In this document: in pieces, positions 24,007 through 30,988 of the stretch
Numbering within the stretch: the stretch's first letter is position 1
Layout of the letters: every line of letters starts with the position of its first letter
DNA from: Chloroflexota bacterium
GTDB lineage: Bacteria > Chloroflexota > Anaerolineae > J102
DNA: 30,988 nt
NCBI GenBank assembly: GCA_003353825.1
Contig: PIVW01000010.1
Coordinates: 1-30,988, forward strand
Reading direction: 5' to 3'
Program-made: the position numbers and the translations under genes
The notes under the pieces: generated by a model
The model's database searches: none
What the model saw: only the letters and a program-made list of their open reading frames with translations
What the model was told of the DNA's origin: nothing

Positions 24007-25622
24007 GCGCCGGCTCGCCCGTAAAAGCGTTTGCCACCGATTATAGTCATCGCCACCTGCGTGTGGGCTACCTCGTCCGCCCGGATCGTAAAGATATCGC
24101 GATCGAGGACAATGGCATCGCCCAGGTAGCCGGGTGCCAGACGGCCCTGTTGCTGCGATTGTCCGATAGCTGTGGCGGCTCCCAAGGTGTAAGCGTGCAC
24201 GACCTCGGCCACGGTGAGACACTGTTTGGGATACCATCCATCGGTTGGGGTGCCATCGCCACGCTTGCGGGTGATGGCAGCGTGAATACCCAGCCAGGGA
24301 TTGGGGTTGGCTACTGGCGCGTCTGAGCCGAATGCCAACGTGGTACCTGCATCCGACAAGGAGCGAAACGCGTAGGTGTTGCGCCCGCGTTCCCCCCAGA
24401 AGAGATCGGTATTGGTGATGTCGTCGACACAGTGGATGGGCTGTACAGAGGCTGTGATGTTCATTGCCGCCAGACGGTCTTGGTCATCGGGCTGCAAGGT
24501 TTGCACATGCTCGATACGGTGGGGGATTAAAGGAGGGGACTCGCTGCCTGCGGCCAGTACTTCCTCGAAGATGTCGAGCACTTCACGGTTGGCGCGGTCG
24601 CCGATGGCATGGATTGAGATGGCGCAACCATGACGGTGCGCCCGCTGCATAACATCGAGGATCTCTTCTGGTGGCGTGAGATACATGCCTGTGTTGTCCG
24701 GTTCACCATGGTAGGGTTCCAGCATCCAGGCCGTGCGGGCGCCGAGAGAGCCATCGCAAAAGAGTTTGATATGGCCCAAGCGCACCCACTCATCCCCAAA
24801 GCCACTTTGTAGCCCGACCTTGGTTAGATGACTGAGATGGGCGGCTTCTATGTTGCAGGTTACTCGCAGCGGCAAGTGACCTTGATCTCGTAAGCGTGTG
24901 TATAGGCGCAATGCCTGCGGCCCCTCTTCTGAGTGATCTTTCATGCGTTGGTCGTGGATGGCCGTAATACCTAGACGGTGGAGGTTGGCTGCTGTCGCCA
25001 TCAGGTTATCGGTTTCGGAGCCTGCATCCTGGGGCGGGATGATGCGCCGAACCAGATTGATGGCTAGCTCGCGCAGTATGCCGGTGGGCTGTCCCTGGGC
25101 ATCACGGTCGATTTTGCCTGAGGGAGGATTAGCTGTGGCGGCGTCGATTCCGGCTGCTCGTAGGGCAGCTGTATTGCACCAGGCTGCATGCAGGTCGGTG
25201 CGCCAGAGGATGGCGGGACGTTCTCCTGTGATCGTGTCCAAGTCATGGCGGTCGGGAAAAACTGCTGCAGGCCAATTGCTTTCACTCCACCCATAACCCA
25301 CCAACCAATCATTTGTTTTGAGCCCGGTCAGGTAGACGCTAGCACGCTCCTGCACATCGGTCAGGCTGGTTGCATCATACAGAGCAAGCTGATTGGTGCG
25401 CCAGGCCATGTCGTAAAAATGGATATGAGCATCAGTAAAACCGGGTAGGACCAGCCTGCCGCCTACATCGATCCTCTCTGTGGCTGTTTTCGCTAAAGCC
25501 AGGATCTCGCTATCGGCTCCAACGGCGATAACTCGCCCGAACTGAAAGGCGGCAGCTTCGGCCCAGGGTCTTTGGGGCCACTGTGTGTAAATACGGGCGT
25601 TGTGAAGGATGAGGTCGGACAT
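24003..25622 (-). CDS. YtcJ-like metal-dependent amidohydrolase
   Basis: The 539-residue protein starts MSDLILHNARIYT, the usual start for this family, with metal ligands H66 and H68 in LPGFTDAHIHFYD. Later motifs are DWLVGYGWSESNW, LWRTDLHAAWCN, SIHAIGDRANREV, PHRIEHVQ and FGSDAPV. This is the amidohydro_3/YtcJ group, whose members hydrolyse N-acyl, amide or related bonds, with substrate unknown here. The frame is open 107 codons upstream of 25622, but that extension lacks protein-like character. The gene leads an operon with a Nudix hydrolase and an EEP enzyme. No ribosome-binding site is visible. Confidence 0.92.
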   Translation of the reverse strand: MSDLILHNARIYTQWPQRPWAEAAAFQFGRVIAVGADSEILALAKTATERIDVGGRLVLPGFTDAHIHFYDMAWRTNQLALYDATSLTDVQERASVYLTGLKTNDWLVGYGWSESNWPAAVFPDRHDLDTITGERPAILWRTDLHAAWCNTAALRAAGIDAATANPPSGKIDRDAQGQPTGILRELAINLVRRIIPPQDAGSETDNLMATAANLHRLGITAIHDQRMKDHSEEGPQALRLYTRLRDQGHLPLRVTCNIEAAHLSHLTKVGLQSGFGDEWVRLGHIKLFCDGSLGARTAWMLEPYHGEPDNTGMYLTPPEEILDVMQRAHRHGCAISIHAIGDRANREVLDIFEEVLAAGSESPPLIPHRIEHVQTLQPDDQDRLAAMNITASVQPIHCVDDITNTDLFWGERGRNTYAFRSLSDAGTTLAFGSDAPVANPNPWLGIHAAITRKRGDGTPTDGWYPKQCLTVAEVVHAYTLGAATAIGQSQQQGRLAPGYLGDAIVLDRDIFTIRADEVAHTQVAMTIIGGKRFYGRAGA

Positions 25623-26016
25623 AGGTGTAGGTGTGGGTAGTGGCCCGTAGACCGGGGTTTGTCGTCGAAGCGAATCTGGTGGAGTGAGCTGCCAGGTTTT
25701 CTGGTTTACCGCTTTTCTGGTGAGCGGATTTTGTAAGCAATGCAGATCGGCTGAACCTGACGATTCTTGCGGCACAGTGATCGGACTTGGGAGTGTATCA
25801 AGTGGATAGCTGATCGAGCAAGCTCTTGCTGTGAACGCAATGTTGCACTTGTCGATGCGTATGGTTCCAGTAATTTTTCGAAAGTACTTCCCAACTTGTT
25901 CCTGCTCATTATGAACATCCAACGGACTGAGAAGGCGTGTCAATAAATTGCGGGTGCTGAAATACCTTTATGTTTATGGCTTGACAGGATCGCAGAAATC
26001 CTATTTTATATGGGCA
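25623..26016. other. Divergent intergenic region of amidohydrolase and methyltransferase genes
   Basis: I see no gene in these 394 nt, though the minus frame stays open through most of it. A weak minus-strand promoter candidate is TTGCTC (25821-25816) with TACACT (25797-25792), spacing 18 nt. It would give the amidohydrolase a leader of about 160 nt. The plus-strand promoter for the methyltransferase is listed separately. Confidence 0.45.
25981..26009 (+). promoter_or_regulatory. Promoter of the methyltransferase gene, predicted leaderless
   Basis: Consensus TTGACA at 25981-25986 is followed by 17 nt and TTTTAT at 26004-26009. The ATG at 26017 begins 7 nt after the -10 box, which places the transcription start at or next to the initiation codon. 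No Shine-Dalgarno is present. Confidence 0.5.
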
Positions 26017-26676
26017 ATGACCGAAACCCATGATGACTGCCCTCTTTGTGGCAGTGATGGAACCAATTTATTCCACCAGGATCGTCATCGTACCTATTTA
26101 CGATGCCTGACCTGTCGTTTGGTTTACGTCCCGCCTGCTCAGTTCCTTTCTGCTGAGGATGAAAAGGCAGAATACGACCTGCATCAAAACTCGCCTGCGG
26201 ATCTCGGTTATAGGCGCTTTCTTGGCCGTCTGTTCATGCCCCTGCAGGCGCGACTGGCGCCCGGCAGCCATGGTCTTGATTTCGGTTCTGGGCCAGGCCC
26301 CACGCTTTCAGTGATGTTTGAAGAAGTGGGCCACTCGATGACCATTTATGATGTGGTCTACGCAAATGATCCTGAAGTTTTTCGACGGCAATACGATTTT
26401 ATAACGGCCACAGAAGTTGTCGAGCACTTACACGATCCGCAATTCGAGTTGGCCAGGCTCTGGTCATGCTTGAAGCGAGGTGCTACGCTGGGGATCATGA
26501 CCAAACTGGTTTTGGACCGCGAGGCTTTTGCTGGCTGGCATTACAAAAACGACCGCACCCACGTCTGTTTTTATTCCCAGCCAACGTTTGAGTGGCTGGC
26601 CAAACGGTGGCAAGCAAGACTGACTTTTGTGGGGAATGATGTGATGCTTTTGGAAAAGGTCAGGGTGATTGATTGA
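26017..26676 (+). CDS. Class I SAM-dependent methyltransferase with zinc ribbon
   Basis: The 219-residue protein has an N-terminal zinc ribbon (C8, C11, C30, C33) followed by a Rossmann methyltransferase domain. Motif I is LDFGSGPG at 87-94 and a later acidic loop is ATEVVEHLHDP near 131-141. Residues near HYKNDRTHVCFYSQ resemble the substrate-side loop of the Methyltransf_23-type group. The substrate is unknown; relatives act on small molecules, lipids or tRNA. The frame reaches a TTG at 25948, but ATG 26017 starts just before the zinc ribbon and fits a leaderless promoter. It converges on cofC with a 15-nt gap. Confidence 0.85.
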   Translation: MTETHDDCPLCGSDGTNLFHQDRHRTYLRCLTCRLVYVPPAQFLSAEDEKAEYDLHQNSPADLGYRRFLGRLFMPLQARLAPGSHGLDFGSGPGPTLSVMFEEVGHSMTIYDVVYANDPEVFRRQYDFITATEVVEHLHDPQFELARLWSCLKRGATLGIMTKLVLDREAFAGWHYKNDRTHVCFYSQPTFEWLAKRWQARLTFVGNDVMLLEKVRVID

Positions 26677-26691
26677 AATACCAGTCTACTG

Positions 26692-27309
26692 CTACACTGG
26701 CGCGAGCTTCTTCTCTTTTAGAACTTGCAGATCGGCAGGTAGATCGACATCATGAGCGATGGAGGGGGAACGATAAATGCGCGGTTCCACACCCACAGCC
26801 TGAGCCAGTTCACGATGTCGTTGAAAGCTATCCTGCCCAAATGAGGGAGGTATCAAGTCGGGTGGGCGTAGTAATAAGGCATTGGTACCGGCCCCACGCA
26901 CATCCGGCGCTATCACTGCAACGTACGAGGGGGTATTCGACAATTGGGCAATATGGTTTAGATCAGCGGGTGTGAGAGCTGGGAGATCACTGGGTAAAAC
27001 CAGAACATCGCTCGCACTCACTGCCTGAGCCCAACCGATACCTTGCTCGACTGCCTCGTTATAACCTCGTTCCGTTTCAAAAAGCGCCACAAAGCCATAG
27101 TCCGCCGCCAGATCAAGCACATTCACATCGGGGCTGATGACAGCAGCCAGATCGGCGATCCCGCTGTCAATCACCGTTGTGAGGACATGCACCAGCATCT
27201 CCTGCGCCAACGCCAAACGTTCGCCATCCGCAAGGACCGATTGCAGTCGCTGCTTGGCCCGGTGCAGCGGTTTCATGGGTATGATGACGGTGAGAAAGCG
27301 TTCGCTCAC
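26692..27309 (-). CDS. cofC: 2-phospho-L-lactate (phosphoenolpyruvate) guanylyltransferase CofC/FbiD
   Basis: The 205-residue protein has the nucleotidyltransferase N-terminus VIIPMKPLHRAKQRL (8-22), LPSDLPALTP (105-114), the loop GAGTNALLLRPP (139-150), FGQDSFQRH (157-165) and the closing AHDVDLPADL. These are diagnostic of CofC. The enzyme activates phospholactate or phosphoenolpyruvate with GTP for F420 assembly. The GTG start overlaps the cofD stop (GTGA), so cofD and cofC are coupled. Whether the product is classical F420 or dehydro-F420 depends on substrate, but the nearby FbiB-like reductase points to the phosphoenolpyruvate route. Confidence 0.93.
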   Translation of the reverse strand: MSERFLTVIIPMKPLHRAKQRLQSVLADGERLALAQEMLVHVLTTVIDSGIADLAAVISPDVNVLDLAADYGFVALFETERGYNEAVEQGIGWAQAVSASDVLVLPSDLPALTPADLNHIAQLSNTPSYVAVIAPDVRGAGTNALLLRPPDLIPPSFGQDSFQRHRELAQAVGVEPRIYRSPSIAHDVDLPADLQVLKEKKLAPV

Positions 27310-28295
27310 GGGGGCTCTTTTACAAGTAACGTCTTGGCAAAGTCCAGCACTTCACCTGCCAATCTCACTCGCCCCGCCTTGTCTTGCATGATCGTGTCCG
27401 TGGTATGCATGTGCATGCCAAGTGTTTCGATGGCTGCTGTGAGGTCGTGATCTTGTCCATCAATTACAAACCCATCCAGAACATTGGCGTAGTGCCGGGC
27501 CACACTCAAGGCACTGACCTCGACGCCCAACTCAGCCATCATTTTGGCAGCCGGCCCCTTGAGGGCTGCACCGCCGATGATGGGGCTGACGGCCAACGCC
27601 GGTTTTTCGGCAACGGCCTTTTGCACGCCAGGCAGCGCTAAGATCGGATCGATGCTGACATAAGGATTGGAAGGACAGAAGATGATCAGGTCGGCCTCAA
27701 TCAGAGCATCTGAGAAAGCAGCAGAGGGTCGGGCTTGAGCCAGACCTTGCAAAGTCATGCCCAACATAATCGGTTCACAGCGACGGTGCACGAAGTATTC
27801 CTGAAAGGGTAATTCACCTTCAGACGTGCTGATGATCGTACGCACCGCTTGGTCTGACATCGGCACAACAGGATGGCTAATGCCAAAGCGTTCTGCCAGG
27901 TTGCAAGTGAGGGAAGAGAGGGATTGCCCTTCATCTAACATGTGGCGCCGCAACAAATGGAGGGCGATATCCCGGTCGCCCAGTCGAAACCAGGCATCAT
28001 GTCCCAGACGTTCGGTTTCCGCCAACACGCTGAAGCTTTCATCCTCGCGTCCCCACCCCTGCTTGAGATAATTCACCTCGGCCAGATTATAGAGCACGGT
28101 GTCGATATCTGGGCAAATGAGCAAACCCAGATGCTCGAAATCATCAGCCGTATTTACAACAATGGTGAGCTGTTCAGGTTGCAATATCTGAGCAAGACCA
28201 TGCGCCAACTTCGCACCACCCACACCACCGGCCAATGCGATGACATGCCCTACTGATCTCTGACCTCTGATCTCTGACCTCTGATCTATTGCCAT
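27306..28295 (-). CDS. cofD: Phospholactate/PEP transferase CofD (FbiA)
   Basis: The 329-residue protein shows ALAGGVGGAKLAHGL (21-34), VNTADDFEHLGLLICPDIDT (47-66) and CPSNPYVSIDPIL, typical of CofD. CofD joins the guanylylated three-carbon acid to the deazaflavin FO to give (dehydro-)F420-0. The ATG at 28295 is followed directly by five heptad repeats CTGA(T/C)CT (+ strand 28253-28287). These encode the extra residues DQRSEIRGQRS before the first conserved strand. Because 7 is not a multiple of 3, repeat loss or gain would shift the frame. The start overlaps the end of the upstream reductase gene by 10 nt. Confidence 0.94.
   Translation of the reverse strand: MAIDQRSEIRGQRSVGHVIALAGGVGGAKLAHGLAQILQPEQLTIVVNTADDFEHLGLLICPDIDTVLYNLAEVNYLKQGWGREDESFSVLAETERLGHDAWFRLGDRDIALHLLRRHMLDEGQSLSSLTCNLAERFGISHPVVPMSDQAVRTIISTSEGELPFQEYFVHRRCEPIMLGMTLQGLAQARPSAAFSDALIEADLIIFCPSNPYVSIDPILALPGVQKAVAEKPALAVSPIIGGAALKGPAAKMMAELGVEVSALSVARHYANVLDGFVIDGQDHDLTAAIETLGMHMHTTDTIMQDKAGRVRLAGEVLDFAKTLLVKEPP
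28253..28287. repeat. Heptanucleotide tandem array (CTGAYCT, five copies) within the cofD start
   Basis: Units at 28253, 28260, 28267, 28274 and 28281 alternate CTGATCT and CTGACCT. The array covers codons 3-14 of cofD and touches the stop codon of the upstream reductase gene (28286-28288). It is a candidate phase-variable or slippage-prone site. Confidence 0.9.
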
Positions 28296-28906
28296 ATTAC
28301 AATATCCTCTAGGAGCTTGCGTGTCTTATCCTTCTTCTCGGCCGGATAGCCCAAGGTGATCAAGGCTTGTGGTTCCCAATCATCGGGCAAACTGAGAATC
28401 TCTTTCACCCGTTCAGGTGCGAACAGGGGGGCGCACATCCAGCACGCTCCCAATCCTTCATGATGAGCAGCCAAGAGCAGATTGCCAAGTGCTAACGTTG
28501 TGCTCTGTACGGCCATGAGCCATTCCAGATGCTGGCGTTCGTTATCGTGGTAATGATCCATGTCGTTCATAGTCAAACATCCCACGACGATGGCGCCGGC
28601 CGTGCCAATGCGTTCACGGGAGATTGCGGCGCGGCGTTGCGCCAGTTCTGGTGCCGCTCCATCTGCCAGCATATCTCGCTCCCAGCGCTCTGCCAAGCTC
28701 TTGGCCAACTGCTGCTGTCTCGAGCGGCCGGTGACGACCGCAAGGCGCCAGGGTTGGCGGTTATGGGCATTGGGCGCCCAAATGGCTGCGGTCAGCAGGT
28801 GTTCTAGCAGCGGGCGGGGGACAGGTTGATCAGTATAGCGCCGGATAGAACGGCGATGGAGCAAAGTCTGCCAAAAGGAATCGGCAAGTTGCGACGAAAT
28901 AGACAT
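28286..28906 (-). CDS. Nitroreductase-family FMN protein like the C-terminal domain of FbiB
   Basis: The 206-residue protein has RRSIRRYTDQPVP (18-30), APNAHNRQPWRLAVV (44-58) and GLGACWMCAPLFAPERV (151-167). The spaced W-x-x-D-M-x-x-D-G and DDWEPQALITLGYP segments resemble the FbiB C-terminal domain. In actinobacteria that domain reduces dehydro-F420-0 to F420-0 with FMNH2. Here it is a stand-alone gene leading cofD and cofC, so the same role is likely. It lacks the glutamyl-ligase (CofE) half. The ATG at 28906 is preferred to upstream in-frame starts because a consensus TATAAT ends 7 nt before it, implying a leaderless mRNA. Confidence 0.88.
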   Translation of the reverse strand: MSISSQLADSFWQTLLHRRSIRRYTDQPVPRPLLEHLLTAAIWAPNAHNRQPWRLAVVTGRSRQQQLAKSLAERWERDMLADGAAPELAQRRAAISRERIGTAGAIVVGCLTMNDMDHYHDNERQHLEWLMAVQSTTLALGNLLLAAHHEGLGACWMCAPLFAPERVKEILSLPDDWEPQALITLGYPAEKKDKTRKLLEDIVIWQ

Positions 28907-28913
28907 GACAGGG

Positions 28914-28943
28914 ATTATAACGTGAACCAGGGGGACCTGTACA
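28914..28943 (-). promoter_or_regulatory. Promoter of the F420 operon, predicted leaderless
   Basis: On the minus strand, TGTACA (28943-28938) is 18 nt from a perfect TATAAT (28919-28914). The ATG at 28906 begins 7 nt after the -10 box, so transcription should start at or within a base or two of it. No ribosome-binding site is present. Confidence 0.6.
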
Positions 28944-29014
28944 CCATGAGAGACAATATCGGCCCATAACCTCCGCAAACCGTCAGCTTCCTAACATTAA
29001 TCAAAAAAACGCAA

Positions 29015-29044
29015 TTGACACTGGCGCCGGGCATGCGGTACGAT
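29015..29044 (+). promoter_or_regulatory. Promoter of the pentapeptide-repeat gene
   Basis: Consensus TTGACA at 29015-29020, an 18-nt spacer and TACGAT at 29039-29044. The leader would be about 44 nt and carries GGAGG just before the ATG at 29095. Confidence 0.6.
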
Positions 29045-29094
29045 ACGCGCCGTTCAACACCCTACGCCTTTTGCCTGGAGCCAACGGAGGAGAC

Positions 29095-29877
29095 ATGGTC
29101 ACCGAGACAGTAATACTTTCCAAAGATGAGTTACGCGCTCAGATTCTGGCCGGAGAGAAGCCCGAATTGGTCGGCGCCAATTTGAGCGCCGCTGAACTGG
29201 CCGGCATTGATCTAAGTAACGCCGATCTATCCTCGGTGAACTTGTGGGAAGCGGATCTCCATTCTGCAAGTTTTTATGGCACCAATCTTCAAGGGGCGGA
29301 CTTGCGCGGATCAAACTTGACTGAGGTACGGATGGCGGGCGCCAACTTGCAAAACGCCATGCTGGTGCGAGCCGATCTGCGTCGAGCCAGCTTGGTAGGG
29401 GCGAGGCTTAAAGGTGCGGAGTTGGAGGAGGCGAATCTGGAGCACGCCAACTTACAGGGGACTTATGTGGCCGGGGTTCATGCTGCGAGAGCGCATATGG
29501 CAGGTGCATCACTGGTCGAAGCTTATGGCAAACGTGCAGACTTCTCCTATGTCGATCTCACTGCAGCGGATATGCGTCTGGTGCGCCTGGAGGCGGCTAA
29601 ATTTGCGCATGCCTACTTGCACAAAGCCAGTTTACAACGCGCCAATCTGCAGGGTGTTGATTTTTCGAATGCAGATTTATCTGCGGTTGATCTTTCATGG
29701 GCGTTTGTGCGCAATGCGAACTTCTCAAATGCTAACCTTTCCGAAGCGAAATTGCAGAGCTGTGATTTGAGTACGGCGCGGCTGAAGGGCGCTCTGCTGG
29801 CCGGCGCCACCTTTGACGACAAAACGCGCTGGCCGAAGGATTTTAATCCTGAAGAGCTTGGCGCAATCAAAGTGTAG
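29095..29877 (+). CDS. Pentapeptide-repeat protein
   Basis: The 260-residue protein is almost entirely A(D/N)LXX-type pentapeptide repeats from about residue 24 to 235 (VGANLSAAELAGIDLSNADL, ANLQGADLRGSNL and so on), predicted to fold as a right-handed quadrilateral beta-helix. It has a short N-terminal helix and a closing ATFDDKTRWPKDFNPEELGA often seen in this family. The roles of such proteins vary, from gyrase protection to scaffolding, and none can be assigned. ATG 29095 is chosen over TTG 29071 because GGAGG lies 4 nt upstream. It is divergent from the F420 operon. Confidence 0.93.
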   Translation: MVTETVILSKDELRAQILAGEKPELVGANLSAAELAGIDLSNADLSSVNLWEADLHSASFYGTNLQGADLRGSNLTEVRMAGANLQNAMLVRADLRRASLVGARLKGAELEEANLEHANLQGTYVAGVHAARAHMAGASLVEAYGKRADFSYVDLTAADMRLVRLEAAKFAHAYLHKASLQRANLQGVDFSNADLSAVDLSWAFVRNANFSNANLSEAKLQSCDLSTARLKGALLAGATFDDKTRWPKDFNPEELGAIKV

Positions 29878-30000
29878 TTGTTTTTCTCGAGAAGAGAATC
29901 TGGCAAGTGAAGTACTGTCAAGCGAAGATGTGCTAAAATAGGGGTAGCAAAATCATCTGGTGATGTCGCTCTCAAGCCACGCCGGAAGGAGAAGCATGAT

Positions 30001-30678
30001 ATGTGTGGTAGATTTACCCTGTCTGGTAATACCCAAGAATTGGCAACGTTGTTTGATCTCGATTCAGTGCCCGAGTTGACCCCGCGTTATAACATCGCAC
30101 CTACGCAAGCGGTCGCGGCCATTCGTATCACACAACACTCAGCTAAGCGCGAGCTCACATTTTTTAACTGGGGGCTCATCCCCTCTTGGGCAAAAGATAT
30201 CAAGATGGGTAGCCGTATGATCAATGCTCGATCCGAGACGGTGGCTGAGAAACCGGCCTACCGCGCGGCCTTCAAACGGCGGCGTTGTCTGGTGCCGGCG
30301 GATGGATTCTATGAATGGCAAAAGCTTGACGGCTACAAACAACCTCACTACATTGGCATGAAAGACCATGTTCCTTTTGCGATTGCCGGGTTGTGGGAGC
30401 ATTGGGAAGGGGGAGATGGCAGCGTTATCGAGTCTTGCACACTGCTGACAACAACGCCTAACGATCTGGTCAGTTCCTTACATAATCGCATGCCTGTCAT
30501 CATTCACCCCGAAGATTACGATGATTGGTTACTACCCGCCCCAGATACTGGTTTGCTCATGCACTTGCTGCGGCCCTACCCGGCAGAAGAGATGGTAGCT
30601 TATCCTGTCAGTACAGTGGTCAACAGCCCCGCCAACGATAGTCCCGCGTGTATCGAACCCCTACCAAGCCCTAACTAG
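30001..30678 (+). CDS. SRAP-domain protein (YedK/HMCES family)
   Basis: The 225-residue protein begins MCGRF, so Cys2 becomes the catalytic N-terminus after Met removal. Other active-site residues are in place: N31 (YNIAPTQ), N75 (INARSET), E105 (DGFYEW) and H161 (LHNRMPV). The family crosslinks covalently to abasic sites in single-stranded DNA and protects them. The length is typical. GGAAGGAG lies about 9 nt before the ATG. A TAAAAT at 29934-29939 may be the -10 box, with no clear -35. No LexA-type operator is recognised upstream. Confidence 0.95.
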   Translation: MCGRFTLSGNTQELATLFDLDSVPELTPRYNIAPTQAVAAIRITQHSAKRELTFFNWGLIPSWAKDIKMGSRMINARSETVAEKPAYRAAFKRRRCLVPADGFYEWQKLDGYKQPHYIGMKDHVPFAIAGLWEHWEGGDGSVIESCTLLTTTPNDLVSSLHNRMPVIIHPEDYDDWLLPAPDTGLLMHLLRPYPAEEMVAYPVSTVVNSPANDSPACIEPLPSPN

Positions 30679-30988
30679 GGTGAATTCGATATTCCGAGTA
30701 CCAGATTTCAAGTTGCCTGCGTTGAAAGGTAAATGTGTAATCAATAGGATCCCTTCCGATGGTTTTCAAACGGGTGTGTCCTAAACGAGTTGGGAGCAGA
30801 CTAAGCTGCAAGCGCTACTGCTCGAAAAGTATCAGTCAAATAATTAATAACGAATAACCAATAATTAATTGTGGCTCTTTGGGATTTCGCGTGACAGGCC
30901 CATATATAGTGTGCTCAGATTTAGGCAAAAAGACGGTAGCCTCCCAGATCCAGATAGAGGCGCTGGAACCAAGTTTCGGTTCGAAGGA
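30679..30988. other. Gene-free right edge of the window
   Basis: I see no gene in the last 310 nt. The stretch holds an AT-rich heptad array at 30839-30870. The final CGGTTCGAAGGA looks superficially like a tRNA T-arm, but the window ends before it can be tested. Confidence 0.6.
30839..30870. repeat. Heptanucleotide tandem array (AATAAYN, about 4.6 copies)
   Basis: AATAATT, AATAACG, AATAACC and AATAATT follow each other at 30839, 30846, 30853 and 30860, with a partial AATT at the end. This is the third 7-nt-period array in the window and is unrelated in sequence to the other two. Confidence 0.8.

Noticed and set aside
24007..24237. Upstream extension of the Nudix gene
   Set aside because: It is a shadow of the amidohydrolase coding sequence in another frame; the ATGA overlap start at 24006 is the natural one.
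25623..25943. 107-codon upstream extension of the amidohydrolase
   Set aside because: The family N-terminus begins at 25622; the extension has no domain-like pattern and would cover the intergenic promoter region.
29884..29893. TTCTCGAGAA palindrome after the pentapeptide gene, considered as a LexA site for the SRAP gene
   Set aside because: It is more than 100 nt upstream of the SRAP start, matches no LexA consensus that I can name with confidence, and is only a 10-bp palindrome.
30935..30988. Possible tRNA start at the right edge
   Set aside because: Only a TTCGA-containing end is visible and the sequence stops; no paired arms can be shown.

Overview
The window looks like a chromosomal segment of a Chloroflexota bacterium, probably from the Anaerolineae/Caldilineae/Ardenticatenia side. 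This rests on four things seen together: secreted proteins with long Thr-Pro linkers or tails, beta-propeller and TPR proteins that carry such tails, a coenzyme F420 gene set (cofC, cofD and an FbiB-like reductase), and moderate GC. There is no rRNA, no convincing tRNA, no CRISPR array and no intact insertion sequence. The taxonomic call is an inference.

Region 1 (1-14650, + strand) is an envelope and signalling block. A secreted seven-bladed YCF48-like propeller (694) is followed by an OmpR-type response regulator (2404) with a near-consensus promoter. Then come a 1421-residue secreted protein built from two alternating Ig-like modules (3554), a membrane-anchored TPR protein with a Pro/Thr tail (7849), a BNR-repeat propeller with a similar tail (9369), and a GAF-PAS sensor histidine kinase (10740). 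The last three are tightly packed. A GT2 glycosyltransferase (13034) and a polysaccharide deacetylase (13784) follow and abut each other. The kinase and regulator may be a split pair controlling this cell-surface block.

Region 2 (14678-17605, - strand) holds a YbaK-type aminoacyl-tRNA deacylase and a redox pair. The redox pair is an octaheme c-type cytochrome of hydroxylamine-oxidoreductase type, with a Crp/Fnr-like palindrome upstream, and an eight-helix membrane protein. The membrane protein appears to be an internal 4+4 helix duplication with a histidine repeated in each half.

Region 3 (17898-25622) contains a DUF5996 protein, a translationally coupled pair of CNNM/CorC-type membrane proteins, a VapBC-type toxin-antitoxin pair with a strong promoter, and an operon of a YtcJ-like amidohydrolase, a NUDT6-like Nudix hydrolase and an endonuclease/exonuclease/phosphatase-family enzyme.

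Region 4 (26017-30988) contains a zinc-ribbon methyltransferase, the overlapping F420 operon (FbiB-like reductase, cofD, cofC), a pentapeptide-repeat protein and an SRAP (YedK/HMCES) DNA-repair protein.

The main observations not explained by ordinary annotation are: three unrelated heptanucleotide tandem arrays, one of them inside codons 3-14 of cofD; a 149-bp nested inverted-repeat element; several genes whose -10 box lies 7-9 nt before the start codon (leaderless mRNAs); and the duplicated membrane partner of the octaheme cytochrome.
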